Assembly: GCF_000237925.1 (NCBI RefSeq) | Contig: NC_031498.1 | Location: forward strand, 26,928,963 to 26,992,962 | Origin: Schistosoma mansoni | Lineage: Eukaryota; Platyhelminthes; Trematoda; Strigeidida; Schistosomatidae | Reading direction: 5' to 3' | DNA: 64,000 bases | Part shown: positions 46,031-57,175 of the stretch, one piece after another | Layout of the letters: each line of letters opens with the position of its first letter | How positions within the stretch are numbered: the stretch's first letter is position 1 | The notes under the pieces: generated by a model | Told to the model about the DNA's origin: nothing | What the model saw: the letters and a program-made list of their open reading frames with translations, nothing else | Databases searched by the model: none | Made by a program: the position numbers and the translations under genes

Positions 46031-47064
46031 CATGTATGAGTTTTTATTCAATTTGAAATGGTTTGGACTATCTTGTTACTGGTATTTTTGATGGTTAACC
46101 ATATTCTCTCTATTCTGCATAAACTACTACGATTCTCTGCTTCATTAATCAGTAGAATATATCACTTAGGCTAGTAACTAAATTTTATTTGTCAACAGAG
46201 AGTTTCATAAGTCCAAATTCAATACTGTATTAATTATGGTCCGATTTTCATCTCGCTATGAATGATATGGTACGTGACAGAAATTCTTAAATATGTTTAC
46301 ATCTATTGTCTGACTAGTTTCACTTTTTGAAAAGTATACTGCATTCCATTTGTAATTCTTGATGATGGTACCATACAGAATGTTTTTAATAGTGTCACAA
46401 TTCTTTAAAGCTGTATAGTTTGAATGGATGCTTTTGTTGTCATTCTGATCACCATTTACATTACATACTTTCAGAAAGTTTTTAACATACTGTAAATTTT
46501 ATCAATCAGGAATCTCGAGATTTCCTCAAATAAATTTGATCTTGTAGTTGTCTGTATGCATCGATGTAAGTGGTAGTACGTAGTATATTTTCACTATTAG
46601 TCGCTGTTCATATATGTGTAGGTGATAAGAGAGAGTTCAGGTTGTCCAGTTTAATGCTTTTTACAGTCGATGAAAATTACTTTGTAGATAATGTTTCATT
46701 AGTCATTCTTTTCTGTGGTATCTTACAGTGAGATGAAATGGTTCTATTGACTTATGGGTTGTAATAATTATTAAAGGTCTTAAAATCTATGTAATGAGTT
46801 TTGAGATACTTTTCTTGTATGGTTGGACAAACTGTTTTCTAGATTTTATGACGACGTAATGATTTGCTTCACACCTATAAGTGAGTTTACGCGGTTAGGC
46901 ATTTCATGAAATAATCAAAAATCCCACTAGTACTTGAAGTAGACAGGGATGATATTGTCTTAGAATGACAATGAAAGTTTCACAATTTAATCATATAATT
47001 CTGAGACGGGAACGTGAATCGAAAGCGTTCATCTAAGATATAAACACATCTCTATTGTCACAGA
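46031..47064. other. AT-rich intergenic sequence, nothing recognised
   Basis: No gene or repeat family could be supported. Confidence 0.4.
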
Positions 47065-47605
47065 TTTCAATGATCACTTAGACTGGTGACCACTTGGAGA
47101 TAAGCATGGTATTAGGCACTACTTAGTGATGATTAATTTGTTAATATCTCACCGCAGCAGGAGATCAGTCTAGGGCCAAACAACTGAATAGTAACGTCTT
47201 CGGATTGCGAAATTGGGTTATAAGAGTTCGAATACCACAAGGAGCATTATATCTCTCAAAATTACAAGTACACCTTAGTTGTGAGAGCCAACTAGCACGA
47301 AACCTAGATCTATGGCTTCCCGTTGACTATTTTCGACCATCTAACATCTCAACATAGTACATGCAGTATCATGTCACATATACCAGTGACTACTTTATAG
47401 CTTTATTGTTGAAATTTGATCAGCGCTAAGTGTTAGATAAACATGACATTAGTCACTAGTCACAATTGATTGATCACTGGATGGTGATCAATGTCATGTG
47501 TGTCAAGTTCTTCTTAGTGCAGATCGAATGCTATCGATCAAGTTGCAATGTGGTCACTAGTCTAGGTGACTCGATAATGCGTGCACTATGTTGAGATAAG
47601 TCATA
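47065..47605. repeat. Family C repeats, older sense unit meeting a younger antisense end
   Basis: The sense unit (47065-47460) has ACTGAATAGTAACGTCTTCG, TATAAGAGTTCGAATACC and TAGCACGAAACCTAGATC. The antisense part (47466-47605) is the family end and stays very close to the copy at 27880-28030 (CTTCTTAGTGCAGATCGAAT, ATCAAGTTGCAATGTGGTCA). The two arms pair over about 120 bases but are unequally worn. Confidence 0.68.
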
Positions 47606-48141
47606 TTTACAAACACTTTCGAGTTATTAAATAAACAATATTGATGCATAAACTTACTTATCTGTCTCATTAAGCAAAGATATTGGAAAAAAAATGGTGT
47701 TAGTCAGTAATAAACACTTTATGATATTATTATTAACATTAGTTCTTATTTGTAGACAGCTGGTTAAGTAGTCCACAAATCAATACACAGCAAGTTTTAA
47801 AAATAAACAACATTTTGGACCTACTGATCTATGGATCATAAATAGAAAACTATAACCATAATAAATCGATTGAAAGACAGACAAACAGTCGGTGAGCACG
47901 TTTCAATGCTCTGTAAATGAATAAGAAATGACATTTATTACAAAACAGTAAACAATGGTGTCTGTTCATCGATTCAGTAATCCACTATGTCAACATGTTT
48001 AAACTTATTGTAATGACATTTTACAAGAACACAAATAATCAATAAACAGACAATTGTGAGTATTTTTTTGTAAGTGAAAGAAATTGAAACGGTAAACACA
48101 AATTGTGAATCAATAATTTTCATTGCACATTAGTAAAACAA
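47606..48141. other. AT-rich intergenic sequence, nothing recognised
   Basis: No gene or repeat family could be supported. Confidence 0.4.
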
Positions 48142-48505
48142 TTTTTGGTTAGCGTTTTTTTAGCAAGTTGGTTTTCTACGGGATGGGGTCGCTAACCCTA
48201 TGCCCAACCCTCCTCCTTTACCCGGGCTTGGGACCGACAGTAGCCCCCGGAGGAGCTACAGGCACACTTTGAGGAAATCACCCAATTGCGTCACAAGACA
48301 AGTCCTCACAAGGAATCCTGAAGGACAAAGGAGAAGAGGAAGGCCAAAGAACACATTACTCCAAGAAATAGAGATAGACATGAGAAGAATGAACAAAAAC
48401 TGGATAGAACTAGAAAAGAAGGCCCTGGACAGAATGTGTTGGATAAAGCTGGTCGGCGGCCTATGCTCCATTGGGAGTAACAGGCGTAAGTAAGTAAGTA
48501 ATTAG
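48142..48505 (+). mobile_element. RTE-clade LINE, inverted 5' head joined to the 3' end
   Basis: 48142-48263 is the head in antisense (TTTTGGTTAGCG to GGAGGAGCTACAGGC). From 48264 the sense body encodes [55 protein letters not shown] and [13 protein letters not shown] with its stop, then GGCGTAAGTAAGTAAGTAAT. The C-terminal frame is intact to the stop, so this is among the younger copies here. Confidence 0.92.
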
Positions 48506-48938
48506 TAAGACAAAATACTGATTTACTTGTTCAAGATATCTTGATTTATGTGCTATACTTGTAACTCTCATAGTAATTCATGAAATTTACGAATCATTGA
48601 TTGAAAGATCTAAAAAAAAGTTCAATCACTTAGATTGAGATTCATACTTTATACCATCTATTTCAGATTGAATAGTCTGATAGTATCATTAACTTATACA
48701 AAAGATTCTGATCTACACAGCTAATCTGTGTATGTGCATGACTGAATGAAGGGGTGTTTACATTGTACAATGTAGTGTATCGAGTTGTTTGTACGATTTA
48801 GTTTCTAGATGATATTGTTCTTTTTTTTCTATATTGTATTTCAGTTTGTATTAAAACGAATGAAACGATCTAGTTGGTTTGTAATTGATCTCAAAATACA
48901 TGTTATGATTTCTCGGATATTTTGTGAATATGGAAGGA
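48506..48938. other. AT-rich spacer between two LINE copies
   Basis: Nothing recognisable; it separates two LINE insertions that share the inverted-head layout. Confidence 0.4.
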
Positions 48939-49402
48939 ATAGCGTTTTTTTAGAGAGTTGGTTTTCTACGGGATGGGGTCGCTAACCTTATGCCCAACCC
49001 TCCTCCTTTACACGGGCTTTGGACCGGCAGTAGCCCCCGGAGGCGCTACGCAAAATGCTCAACATCCATTGGCCGGATAATATCAGCGACAGCGTTCTAT
49101 GGGAGAGGACAAACCAGCTTCCAGTTGAAGAGGAAATTAGGAAAAGACGTTGAAAGTGGATCGGACATACATTAAGGAAATCACCAATGTGCATTGCAAG
49201 GCAATCCCTAAATTGGAATTCGGAAGGGAAGCGGAAAAGAGGAAGGCCAAAGAACACATTACTTTGGGAAATAGAAGCAGATATGAAAAGGACGAATGTT
49301 AACTGGAAAGAACTGGAAAGGAAGACTCAGGACAGAGTTGGATAGAGAATGCTGGTGAGTGGCCTATGCTCCTCGACGAGGAGTAACAGGCGTATGTAAA
49401 TA
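48939..49402 (+). mobile_element. RTE-clade LINE, inverted 5' head joined to a longer 3' body
   Basis: 48939-49049 is the head in antisense (ATAGCGTTTTTTTAGAGAG to GGAGGCGCTAC). The sense body starts at 49050 inside the codons for [18 protein letters not shown] and runs through [15 protein letters not shown] to EEYAGV-like remains and the tail AACAGGCGTATGTAAATAA. It starts about 170 bases further upstream in the element than the copy at 48264, so the two are separate events. Confidence 0.9.
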
Positions 49403-50099
49403 ATGGAAGGAATAACCATTTCCTGATTTGTCAGGTCGATTTTGCTATAGTGGGTTAATTTATTGATCACTTTATAATAGAGTTGATGGGGTAGTAATTT
49501 TTGCGAAAGATGGATAGATGAATTTTTCAATATTTTTCGTTATGAGAATGATATAATGGGTTTTGGCTTACTTGAATAATGTCTGTATTCAAATCTGATT
49601 GTTAATGGGTAAATTAACCATATGGTTAATCGAAGAAGTCAATCAACAGAAATGTGAGAATAAAATGAAAACAGTGGACCTAGCTAGAACAACAAGCTAG
49701 AAACCAGGCCTTATAAAAGTGAACCAATTTAATACTTGTTAAACAGTTTTAAGACTTACATCTGGATGAAGTGGGAGCTGATGATATTATCCAGAATGGC
49801 AATGAAATTTTCCTAATCAAGGCACCTACTTCAAAGTACACAACGCTATCCAAAGCATTCATCTGAACTGCAAATCTTCGCCATCATTTAACGATTAAAA
49901 ACATTATTTCAACACAGCAATTTTTATAGGTATTCCTCATATTGTTGAATAGCATTTATAAATGATGATCAGAACTTATAAATATCGTAAGATTTAAATC
50001 CTGGAACAAATAAACTGAACAGATTTACTAAGTTATATATGTGCTACTGGTTGCTTAATGTGAATATATTTAAGTTCATTTGTAGGATGTACCCAACAC
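49403..50099. other. AT-rich intergenic sequence, nothing recognised
   Basis: No gene or repeat family could be supported. Confidence 0.4.
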
Positions 50100-50645
50100 A
50101 AATCGACCTCATATGGGTAAAAATAGAAACCAGGGATTACTGGAGAGCTGTTTCATCTTAGTGTGAGACTTCTAAGGAGTGTACACATGCGACCCCATTA
50201 AGAATCGAACCAATGACCTGATTTCTTGTTGAACGTCTGACCATTAAAATCGCTAGGATGGCGTTCAGTGGTGCAATTTTAACCAATTCATGATGTTAAT
50301 TAATGATCACCCAGTACCACTAATGACAACTGCCTTGCTTCAGAGTTATCTGTAACCCCGCCAGTCACGACCTTTCCTTTCAACATCAGGAACATCTCTA
50401 AGTAGGGAACAAGTAAGCTAACTATTACTCCATAATCCGGAAGAATCGTGCAGATTTGTTCAATGATTATGGTGGTTAGGTGTTTACTACGGGAGCTAAG
50501 AGTTCTATGTCCTCACTTTTGAGAAGTCCCATACTAGGATAAAACAGCTATCTAGTTCTCCCTGATTTTCAAAATGAGGTCAACCTTTGACGAATATTAT
50601 TTACAAATAAAAAATCATCTCTACAACACCCCTTCAATTAAACAT
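50100..50645. repeat. Family B repeat, old inverted copy
   Basis: Left arm: GAGAGCTGTTTCATCTTAGT, TGAGACTTCTAAGGAGTGT, antisense B box GAATCGAACCAATG. Right arm: TGAGAAGTCCCATACTAGGA, TAAAACAGCTATCTAGTTC, CATCTCTACAACACCCCTTC. The order matches an inverted family B dimer with about 300 bases of body between the arms, at low similarity. Confidence 0.55.
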
Positions 50646-51299
50646 AAGCTTATTCTGTGCAAGCTGGACAATCAATGGAATCACTTATTCTATAAGTTTA
50701 TAAATAGCATTTCACAAGAGGTAGCTGGTTTTTTTATTTATCTGACGATTGATTAACATAAATTTCAAAGGAAACTTTAGTTCACAATAAATAACATCAA
50801 TAGAAATGTACATTAACGGTAAATGATAATTTTAACATCGATCTTGACACGTATAAAATAATCAATGAATACCTTACATAGTTTCACGATACTAAATTGT
50901 CAGAGAACCATAAAAAAGACTTAGGGAGATTTTATTAGAAGAGAATATGACAAGATTATAGATTTTAAGTTCCGAATAGGGAGTGAATAGTAGTATGTGA
51001 TCGATCAAACATGAACTTTATGGCCAATCAGCAGTTGGTTCTACCATTAGAGAATCGAAGTCAACATTTATGTATTTATGAGACTAGATTGAAGCAGAAA
51101 TACGATTCAGTTAAATATGACCAGTAAAAATATGGTTTTAATTCTAAACTTGCATTTTCATTTTCAATCATGATTTGTTAAATCAAAATCTGTCTTTAAT
51201 AAAAAATCATCAAGATTATTAAATTAATCATCATTTAGTTCATGTAATTTATAATCATTATAGTTAACTCAGTTAAAATTACTGTAATACTTCACTGTT
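50646..51299. other. AT-rich intergenic sequence, nothing recognised
   Basis: No gene or repeat family could be supported. Confidence 0.4.
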
Positions 51300-51785
51300 T
51301 TATATAGTTGGGATCATGAATCAATTGAAGCTAGACCATCATGGAAAACCTGGAAACACTGGACGGCCTATATAAAATTAGTAAAATTTCCACAAAACCC
51401 CCTTCTGATAATGATCGTATGCTCTTAGTGACCGGCTCCATGAGTTATTTCCTGGAATTCTAGTGAGAAGCAGTGACCAGTGGTGTTCAATCAGGTCTGT
51501 TATGAAATAGTATCTCTCTGAAGACAATGATGGACATGTCGCTCAATTTCGTGGATCGGTTGAAGTTAGACATTAACACCGTTGGATGCTGGCCTGCTCA
51601 GTGGTTTAGTGGTTAAGCGCTCGCGCGCGAGACTGATAGGTCCTGAGTTGGAATCTCGCGAAGCGGGATCGTGGATGCTCACTGCTGAGGAGTCCCACAA
51701 TAGGACGAGACAGCCGTCCAGTGCTTCCAGGTTTTCCATGGTGGTCTAGCTTCAATTGACTCATGATCTTAACTATATAAATTTT
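51300..51785 (+). repeat. Family B tRNA/hammerhead repeat, most complete unit
   Basis: A short antisense end (51300-51379) is followed by a sense unit. The unit has the terminus region (AATTTCCACAAAACCCCCTT), a body not kept in most copies (AGTGACCGGCTCCATGAG, CAGTGACCAGTGGTGTTC, GAAGACAATGATGGACATG), the line TGGATCGGTTGAAGTTAGA, the tRNA-like part with A box TGGTTTAGTGG (51602-51612) and B-box region GAGTTGGAATC, the hammerhead and the end AATTGACTCATGATCTTAAC. It gives a unit length of about 400 bases. Confidence 0.82.
51677..51724 (+). ncRNA. Family B hammerhead, one core base from consensus
   Basis: Stem I CACTG, core CTGAGGAG intact, stem II GTCC CACAATA GGAC, then GAGAC where GAAAC is expected, CAGCCG, cleavage triplet GTC, return CAGTGC. 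This is one of the best kept copies in the window. Confidence 0.8.
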
Positions 51786-52149
51786 TTCTTTTTAATCCTA
51801 CATTTTCTAAGAATGTATACAAGGAATGAGATTTGTTTACAAAGTTTAATTCATCACATTTACAGATAAAAATTTCTCCTCTGATATTCCATGATTTATT
51901 GAAATAGAAGGTTCTGAATTAGTAATCTAATTTGCTGATGAGTCGTATATTATTTTAGTTTAAAATCAGTTTCAATTATCTTATACTCTTAGTCATCTTA
52001 AAAGTTTAAAAGCCATTCAATAATCTTAAACTTCAATTCATTGTTTAATTAGTTTCATTCTTGACAACTAAATGTTATCATGATAATTATCATTTAACTA
52101 TCAAAATAGATCAAATTTGCCAATAACATTCATTTATCATAAAACTTGA

Positions 52150-52490
52150 TTAATTATTTATTTTAATAATTGAGATCATGAATCAATTAAAACTAGATCA
52201 CCATGGAAAATATGGAAACACTAGACGGCCGTTTAGTCCTATTATGGGACTCCTGGAATTCTACTGAGAAGCAGTGAGATACCAAATCACTGAAGACAAT
52301 GATGAATGTGTCGTTCAATTTCGTGGATTGGCTGAAGTTAGACCTTAAAACCGTTGGATACCGGCCGGCTCAGTGGTCTAATGGTTAAGCGCTCGATCGC
52401 TCGCTCGCGATACTGTTGTGTGCTGAGTTTGAATCTCGCGAGGTAGGATCATGAATGCTCATTGCTGAAGAATCCCATAATGATTTATTG
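52150..52490. repeat. Family B repeat, antisense end joined to a truncated sense unit
   Basis: Antisense end and half hammerhead (52165-52252), then body (GGAATTCTACTGAGAAGCAG, GAAGACAATGATGAATGTG), tRNA-like part with A box TGGTCTAATGG (52374-52384), an expanded CGATCGCTCGCTCGCGA stretch, and the first half of a hammerhead (CATTGCTGAAGAATCCC) before the match stops near 52482. Confidence 0.75.
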
Positions 52491-53179
52491 ATTTTTTTCT
52501 TAACTATTTATTCTTTACTTATTGATTAATAAACTATCCATTCATTTTCACTTTTTTTTCAATGACAGAATACTCTATGAATAAATATTCTTAAAAGAGA
52601 AGGTCAAAAGAAACCCCTAAAAAATCAATCAATCAATCAATCAATTTTGTCATAATGAGGATAATTTTAAATTATTTATAAATCAATATTTTTTACAAAT
52701 CAATTCACAGAAATGTACATGTCACGTGATTATATATATTCAATTTTAAATATTTAAAATGTAATGAAACATTTATTTTTTTTTTGTTTTTTTGAATTTA
52801 TTTGATATATATATATATATATATATATAGTCCTATATATCACATGTAAATTCAGTTTAGGTATGATTAAACAAAGTATATATCAGGTAACTAGTAATAT
52901 ATTTATATTATTGTTCAATTTCAAGAGATTTGTTTTAAATGAATGAATGACCTTCATGTTAAAATTTACCTGATAAGTTTCTTTTGATAATGAGATGAAT
53001 TTGAAGTAAATCTAATGCTTCATCTGGTAAAATCTGGTTTAAGCTTTTTCAAGGAAATTATTTCCTACAACAACTTGGCGCCTAAATACTGTGAAATTAT
53101 TCACTCTAATTTAAACGAAAGTTCTTATATATATTATAGGAGTAATTATCATGAATTATATCTATTGGTTATAGACAAT
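52491..53179. other. AT-rich sequence with simple repeats
   Basis: 52624-52645 is (AATC)n and 52806-52829 is (TA)n. Long A and T runs occur between them. No gene is seen. Confidence 0.6.
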
Positions 53180-53358
53180 TAATTTTATATAGTTGAGATC
53201 ATGAATCAATTGAACCTAGACCAGCATGGAAAACCTGGAAGCAATGAACGGCCATTTTGTCCTATTGTAGGACTCCTCAGCATTGCGCATCCACAATCCC
53301 ACCTCGCGAGATTTGAATCCTAAAATCTCCACAAAACTCCCTTCTGATAATTAATTTT
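53180..53358 (-). repeat. Family B repeat, antisense copy with internal deletion
   Basis: TTTTATATAGTTGAGATCAT, hammerhead (53241-53286), ATCCCACCTCGCGAGATTTG, then directly CCTAAAATCTCCACAAAACT and CCCTTCTGATAAT. The last part is in sense, so the copy has short inverted ends. Confidence 0.78.
53241..53286 (-). ncRNA. Family B hammerhead with compensating stem I change
   Basis: On the minus strand: stem I GCAATG, core CTGAGGAG intact, stem II GTCC TACAATA GGAC, AAAAT where GAAAC is expected, GGCC, TTC in place of GTC, return CATTGC. GCAATG and CATTGC pair perfectly, although both strands differ from GCACTG/CAGTGC at the facing position. The second core is changed. Confidence 0.75.
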
Positions 53359-53604
53359 ATGATGTTTTGCATTTATAATGTTAAATACTACTTATTTCAA
53401 TTGATACAAATCTGAATGTTAAAAGATCATATAAACAAATTGGTGTATTTTCATGTCATTTTGATTTATTGGGTTGGTGCGTGAGGTCTAGTGAATCCTT
53501 ATCTGTCGTTTTCATATTCTTACTTGCGTCACACGACTTATGATTTTTTTGTTAAATTGCAAAAATTATATTCAGGAATAAAATCATAAATATTATAATT
53601 CGAT

Positions 53605-53860
53605 TTTTTAAAGTCAGTTGTCAGCAACACAGAACCTTACAAATATGTGTATCGGTTCAAGTTGCTACACCATATTAACCAATTCTCAGAATAGTAAAAG
53701 TAGTAACAGCAAAGATTAGGCACTAAGAAGAAAGAATTAATTCATTGAGCTGATATTATAGGATAGTTTTATAGCTCGAAACCTAGGAGAAGACAAAGAT
53801 TAAATGCATCTGTATCAGCAAACATTGGAAATCAAGATAATCGGTGGATCGGCATATATA
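53605..53860 (+). repeat. Family D1 repeat, copy 3
   Basis: CAGTTGTCAGCAACACAG, ATGTGTATCGGTTCAAGTTG, AAAGATTAGGCACTAAGA and GGAGAAGACAAAGATTAAAT follow the same order as 2040-2420. Unknown class. Confidence 0.5.
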
Positions 53861-56094
53861 AGTAGAGTACTTGATTGGTAAAAACGAATTTTTAAGATAC
53901 TAATTCTGTCATTTAACAACAAATAAAGATAAAAGCTGGTGATGATTGTTTGCATGGTTTATTCAGATATTCTCTGAATTAGTGACCAATAGTTGACCAA
54001 TTAAAGCAAATTGTTTGTTGTGAGAAAAGGTACAAAAATTTCGCAAACGAATCATAATTTAGAATATTTTATTTTTTCAGGTCTCAGAAGGAAGAAATTA
54101 ACTGATAGAGTGGCATCTCGCTAATCTGAAAAATGAAATTTAGGTGGTCTTTTTGGTGCAGTTTTTTTTGTATGAAGGCTTATCTTCTCTAGAAAGCTTT
54201 TAGTGACAACCACACAATAGCTAACCTGCATGAGCATCTCACATCATATTTGACTGTTGGTTACAAAATATAAATTTAGACCCAGATATAGGTACCAATG
54301 CCAAAGTTGAACATGATATTCTCATATAAACCGAGCATTGGGTAGAAAGTCAATAATAAATATATTTTTCCTTATATCCCAATGAGTAGAAAAAGTGTAT
54401 TTCTATTTTACATTTTTCGGCTCTTTATTTACTCTGAAAAAGTGGCCTACATTAAGTCACAAAACTTCAGGAATATAATTTTTTCACTAATTAGGATATA
54501 ACAAAAAATACATATTTATTATTAGACCCAGATAATTGCTTATTCAGTAAAAGTAGTCTAAACTTGACTAGGACATATCGTATATGATACTTAAAGACGA
54601 GACACGAGTTGATTATGTGCGAATCATATAAGTAGTATGTTACAAGATACACTGAAAGAACGAGAAAGTTTAATTCGGAATCAAAGGATTTTTCAAAACT
54701 CAGTTTTTAGCCTTCACTAAAAGTGAGTGGTGTTATATTTTAATGGAGGATCAAAATGTGATCAGTATATCGACTATCTAAATGAAATTATTTGATTCTC
54801 ACAAGTTACTTTTCATATGTTTCAGTGAGTTCTGCAGGAGCCGAAATCTACACTCTGTCGGTAATAAGAGTGTACTGCAGTGATCGCACAAATTCCATAG
54901 GTATTTGAAATTTTTTTAACATGAAGGAACACAACCAGTCAGTATGATCTTTCTTGAATGATTCAACAAATTTCTCAACTGGAGTGCTATCTAGAACCTT
55001 GTAAATAATATTGGGTTTCGTTAGCTAGTTGTGTACGCATCTTAGTGTATATTTCTGAATTGAGAATTAAACTCAGTACATGTTATGTCAAGGATTAACG
55101 CGTTATCCACTGAGCTACTGATTCCAAATTGGCACTAGTTTGTCCAGAGAATGTGATTTTAATTCTAAGGGTTTGTAGGAATTGTTCGACTTGTAGTTAA
55201 CAGTACTGATTGATTTCAGCTAGGCATCCGTTAGAATTCAAATAGCTAAGGGTTGTTGTTTCGTCCTAGTATCGGCCTCTTCAGAAATTTCCAATGAGGG
55301 CCATCCCAATAGCCAAATCTACGGCCTCTTAAACATTCAATCAGAATCCAATGGTAAGCATTTCTTATATCATTCAATTTGCGATATTCATGACAATCAT
55401 TCATTGTCATTGATGATACTCGTGTCACAACCAGTGTGGTTTAACTCCATTGATCACTACTACTTGCTAATCAATTCAAACTTCAATCAGTCACGTAAAT
55501 TCTGAAATATCTAGTCAGAAAAGATACACAATTTTCAAAATGTTGGTGGATTTCAAATATCATCAAATACGGAGTGATTAGTTTTTTCTTGCTTCTTCAG
55601 TCTTATCGATTTTAGATGGTAATAATAGTGAAACGATTTCAAATTCCAGATTATATGTGTATATATTGTTTTGCAAACTAAATGTAGAAAGAAAAGAATA
55701 ACTAAACTAGGGTAAATTATTCAATACCTAATCCTCAATACGGTAGGTCACCATGGTAATGGGTGAATGAATAAATTAAGTCGTTACATACATATACACG
55801 TACACAAATACGTAGACACTAATAGGGAAGCCATCATTCATCAAAGTACGATAATTTACGAACAATATAGTTGATATGGAGACTTGTATAAAAGCAAAAG
55901 AAATTTAAAAATTTGTGAATGAGGACATATTTACGATTAAATATATCTTTAGTTGGGGATTTCAAATGAGTTAAAACAGTTAGAAGGCTTTTTAATTAAC
56001 TATCATTCTCCTTTTATCTCATTGATATAGACATAAATTAGTAAAATAAACGATTTAAACTAATATTTTAAAACAGCCAATAACAAAAGCTTGG
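53861..56094. other. AT-rich sequence with weak repeat relics
   Basis: 55035-55130 has an antisense tRNA-like look (TTGAGAATTAAACTCAGTA, GCGTTATCCACTGAGCTAC), probably a worn family A copy. 55250-55330 (TTGTTTCGTCCTAGTATCGG) is probably an old antisense family B end. No gene is seen. Confidence 0.4.
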
Positions 56095-56670
56095 ATCGGA
56101 TTTTGTTAAAGTCGGATAGTGATTTTCCTAGGAATCCAAGACATGTGTTTCGTCCTATTTTAGGCTCGTCAGAGGGACTTTAATACAACTCACTGTTGAT
56201 GTTCACGATAAAACTCGGACTAAGTATCTTTCTCCTAAAATATAAATGCATTGTCTACTAAGCTTGTAAGCGGAAATAATCAACAAATTCCACAATGAGT
56301 TCAACGGTCATATATACCAATAATGATTGATCGATCATAATCCTTAATATCAACAACGACTACCCAAGGTCTTAAAGACAGTATTCTTACCCGTTCCGTA
56401 GGCTATCTGGAATCAGTAGCTCAACTCTTAATCCATGGGTGCATGAATTGAAAGGTGGGGAATTCGAGTTTCAGTGTGAACAGCAACAGCGAGATGAAGG
56501 TATATCCTGTTGACGAACCCCAGGTAGGAAGAAATGTACATCTTAAATTTCAATGCTATCCCCTGCTCGACTTTACTAAGCACGCGTATATATGTAGTTT
56601 TATCGAAGGAATCCACTTAGGATACACATATATCATTAGAGAGTGATCAATTATAGTTCCTTATATCAAC
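56095..56670. repeat. Family A repeats, antisense copy facing a sense copy
   Basis: 56095-56280 is an antisense unit (ATGTGTTTCGTCCTATTTTA, TTGATGTTCACGATAAAAC). 56290-56360 is spacer. 56400-56590 is a sense unit (GGGGAATTCGAGTTTCAGTG, GAGATGAAGGTATATCCTG, GGTAGGAAGAAATGTACATC). More spacer lies to about 56670, where TGATCAATTATAGTTCCTTA repeats TGATCGATCATAATCCTTAA from 56327. All parts are worn. Confidence 0.6.
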
Positions 56671-56919
56671 AACGGGCTAATGTAAATCCTTGAAAATGAG
56701 TAAATTTTACATCCATATGAACCTAAAGTTCATCCTTATAAGAAGAAAAATGAAGTTAAATAAAATAACACGTAATACAAAATGTAATACACATAATGTC
56801 AACATTTCAACTAGTCAACACTCAGATTTAAGTCTTTTGTTGAGTTATATAAACATAGTAAATAGTTGGATATGAATGTTATGAAATACCGTGTTTTGTT
56901 GTCCTGCTTCTTAGTTAAC

Positions 56920-57175
56920 GCTCATAGTGTGGTGTGTGCTACTAATGTCGACAGATATAAGTAGTATGCATCATCAATCGGAAGTGAAATGCCTGGAGGC
57001 AGAAGGTTAAGAAGATCTAGGAGAAGAGAACGAGAACAGAGAGTGATTGGTATGGAAACGAGGGAACAATCAAGTCTTAGGCAAGTGATTGACATTTCGC
57101 AAATGAATTATTTACTGTATAGTTCTCAGATTTTAACAAGATATTCTGTAACGTTGCGTTAAAATACATTCGGCT
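56920..57175 (+). repeat. Family D2 repeat, copy 2
   Basis: GTGGTGTGTGCTACTAATGT, GTCGACAGATATAAGTAGT, GGAGAAGAGAACGAGAACAG, TGCAAAT-like TCGCAAATGAATTATTTAC and GCGTTAAAATACATT match the minus strand of 20397-20650 in order. Unknown class. Confidence 0.5.
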
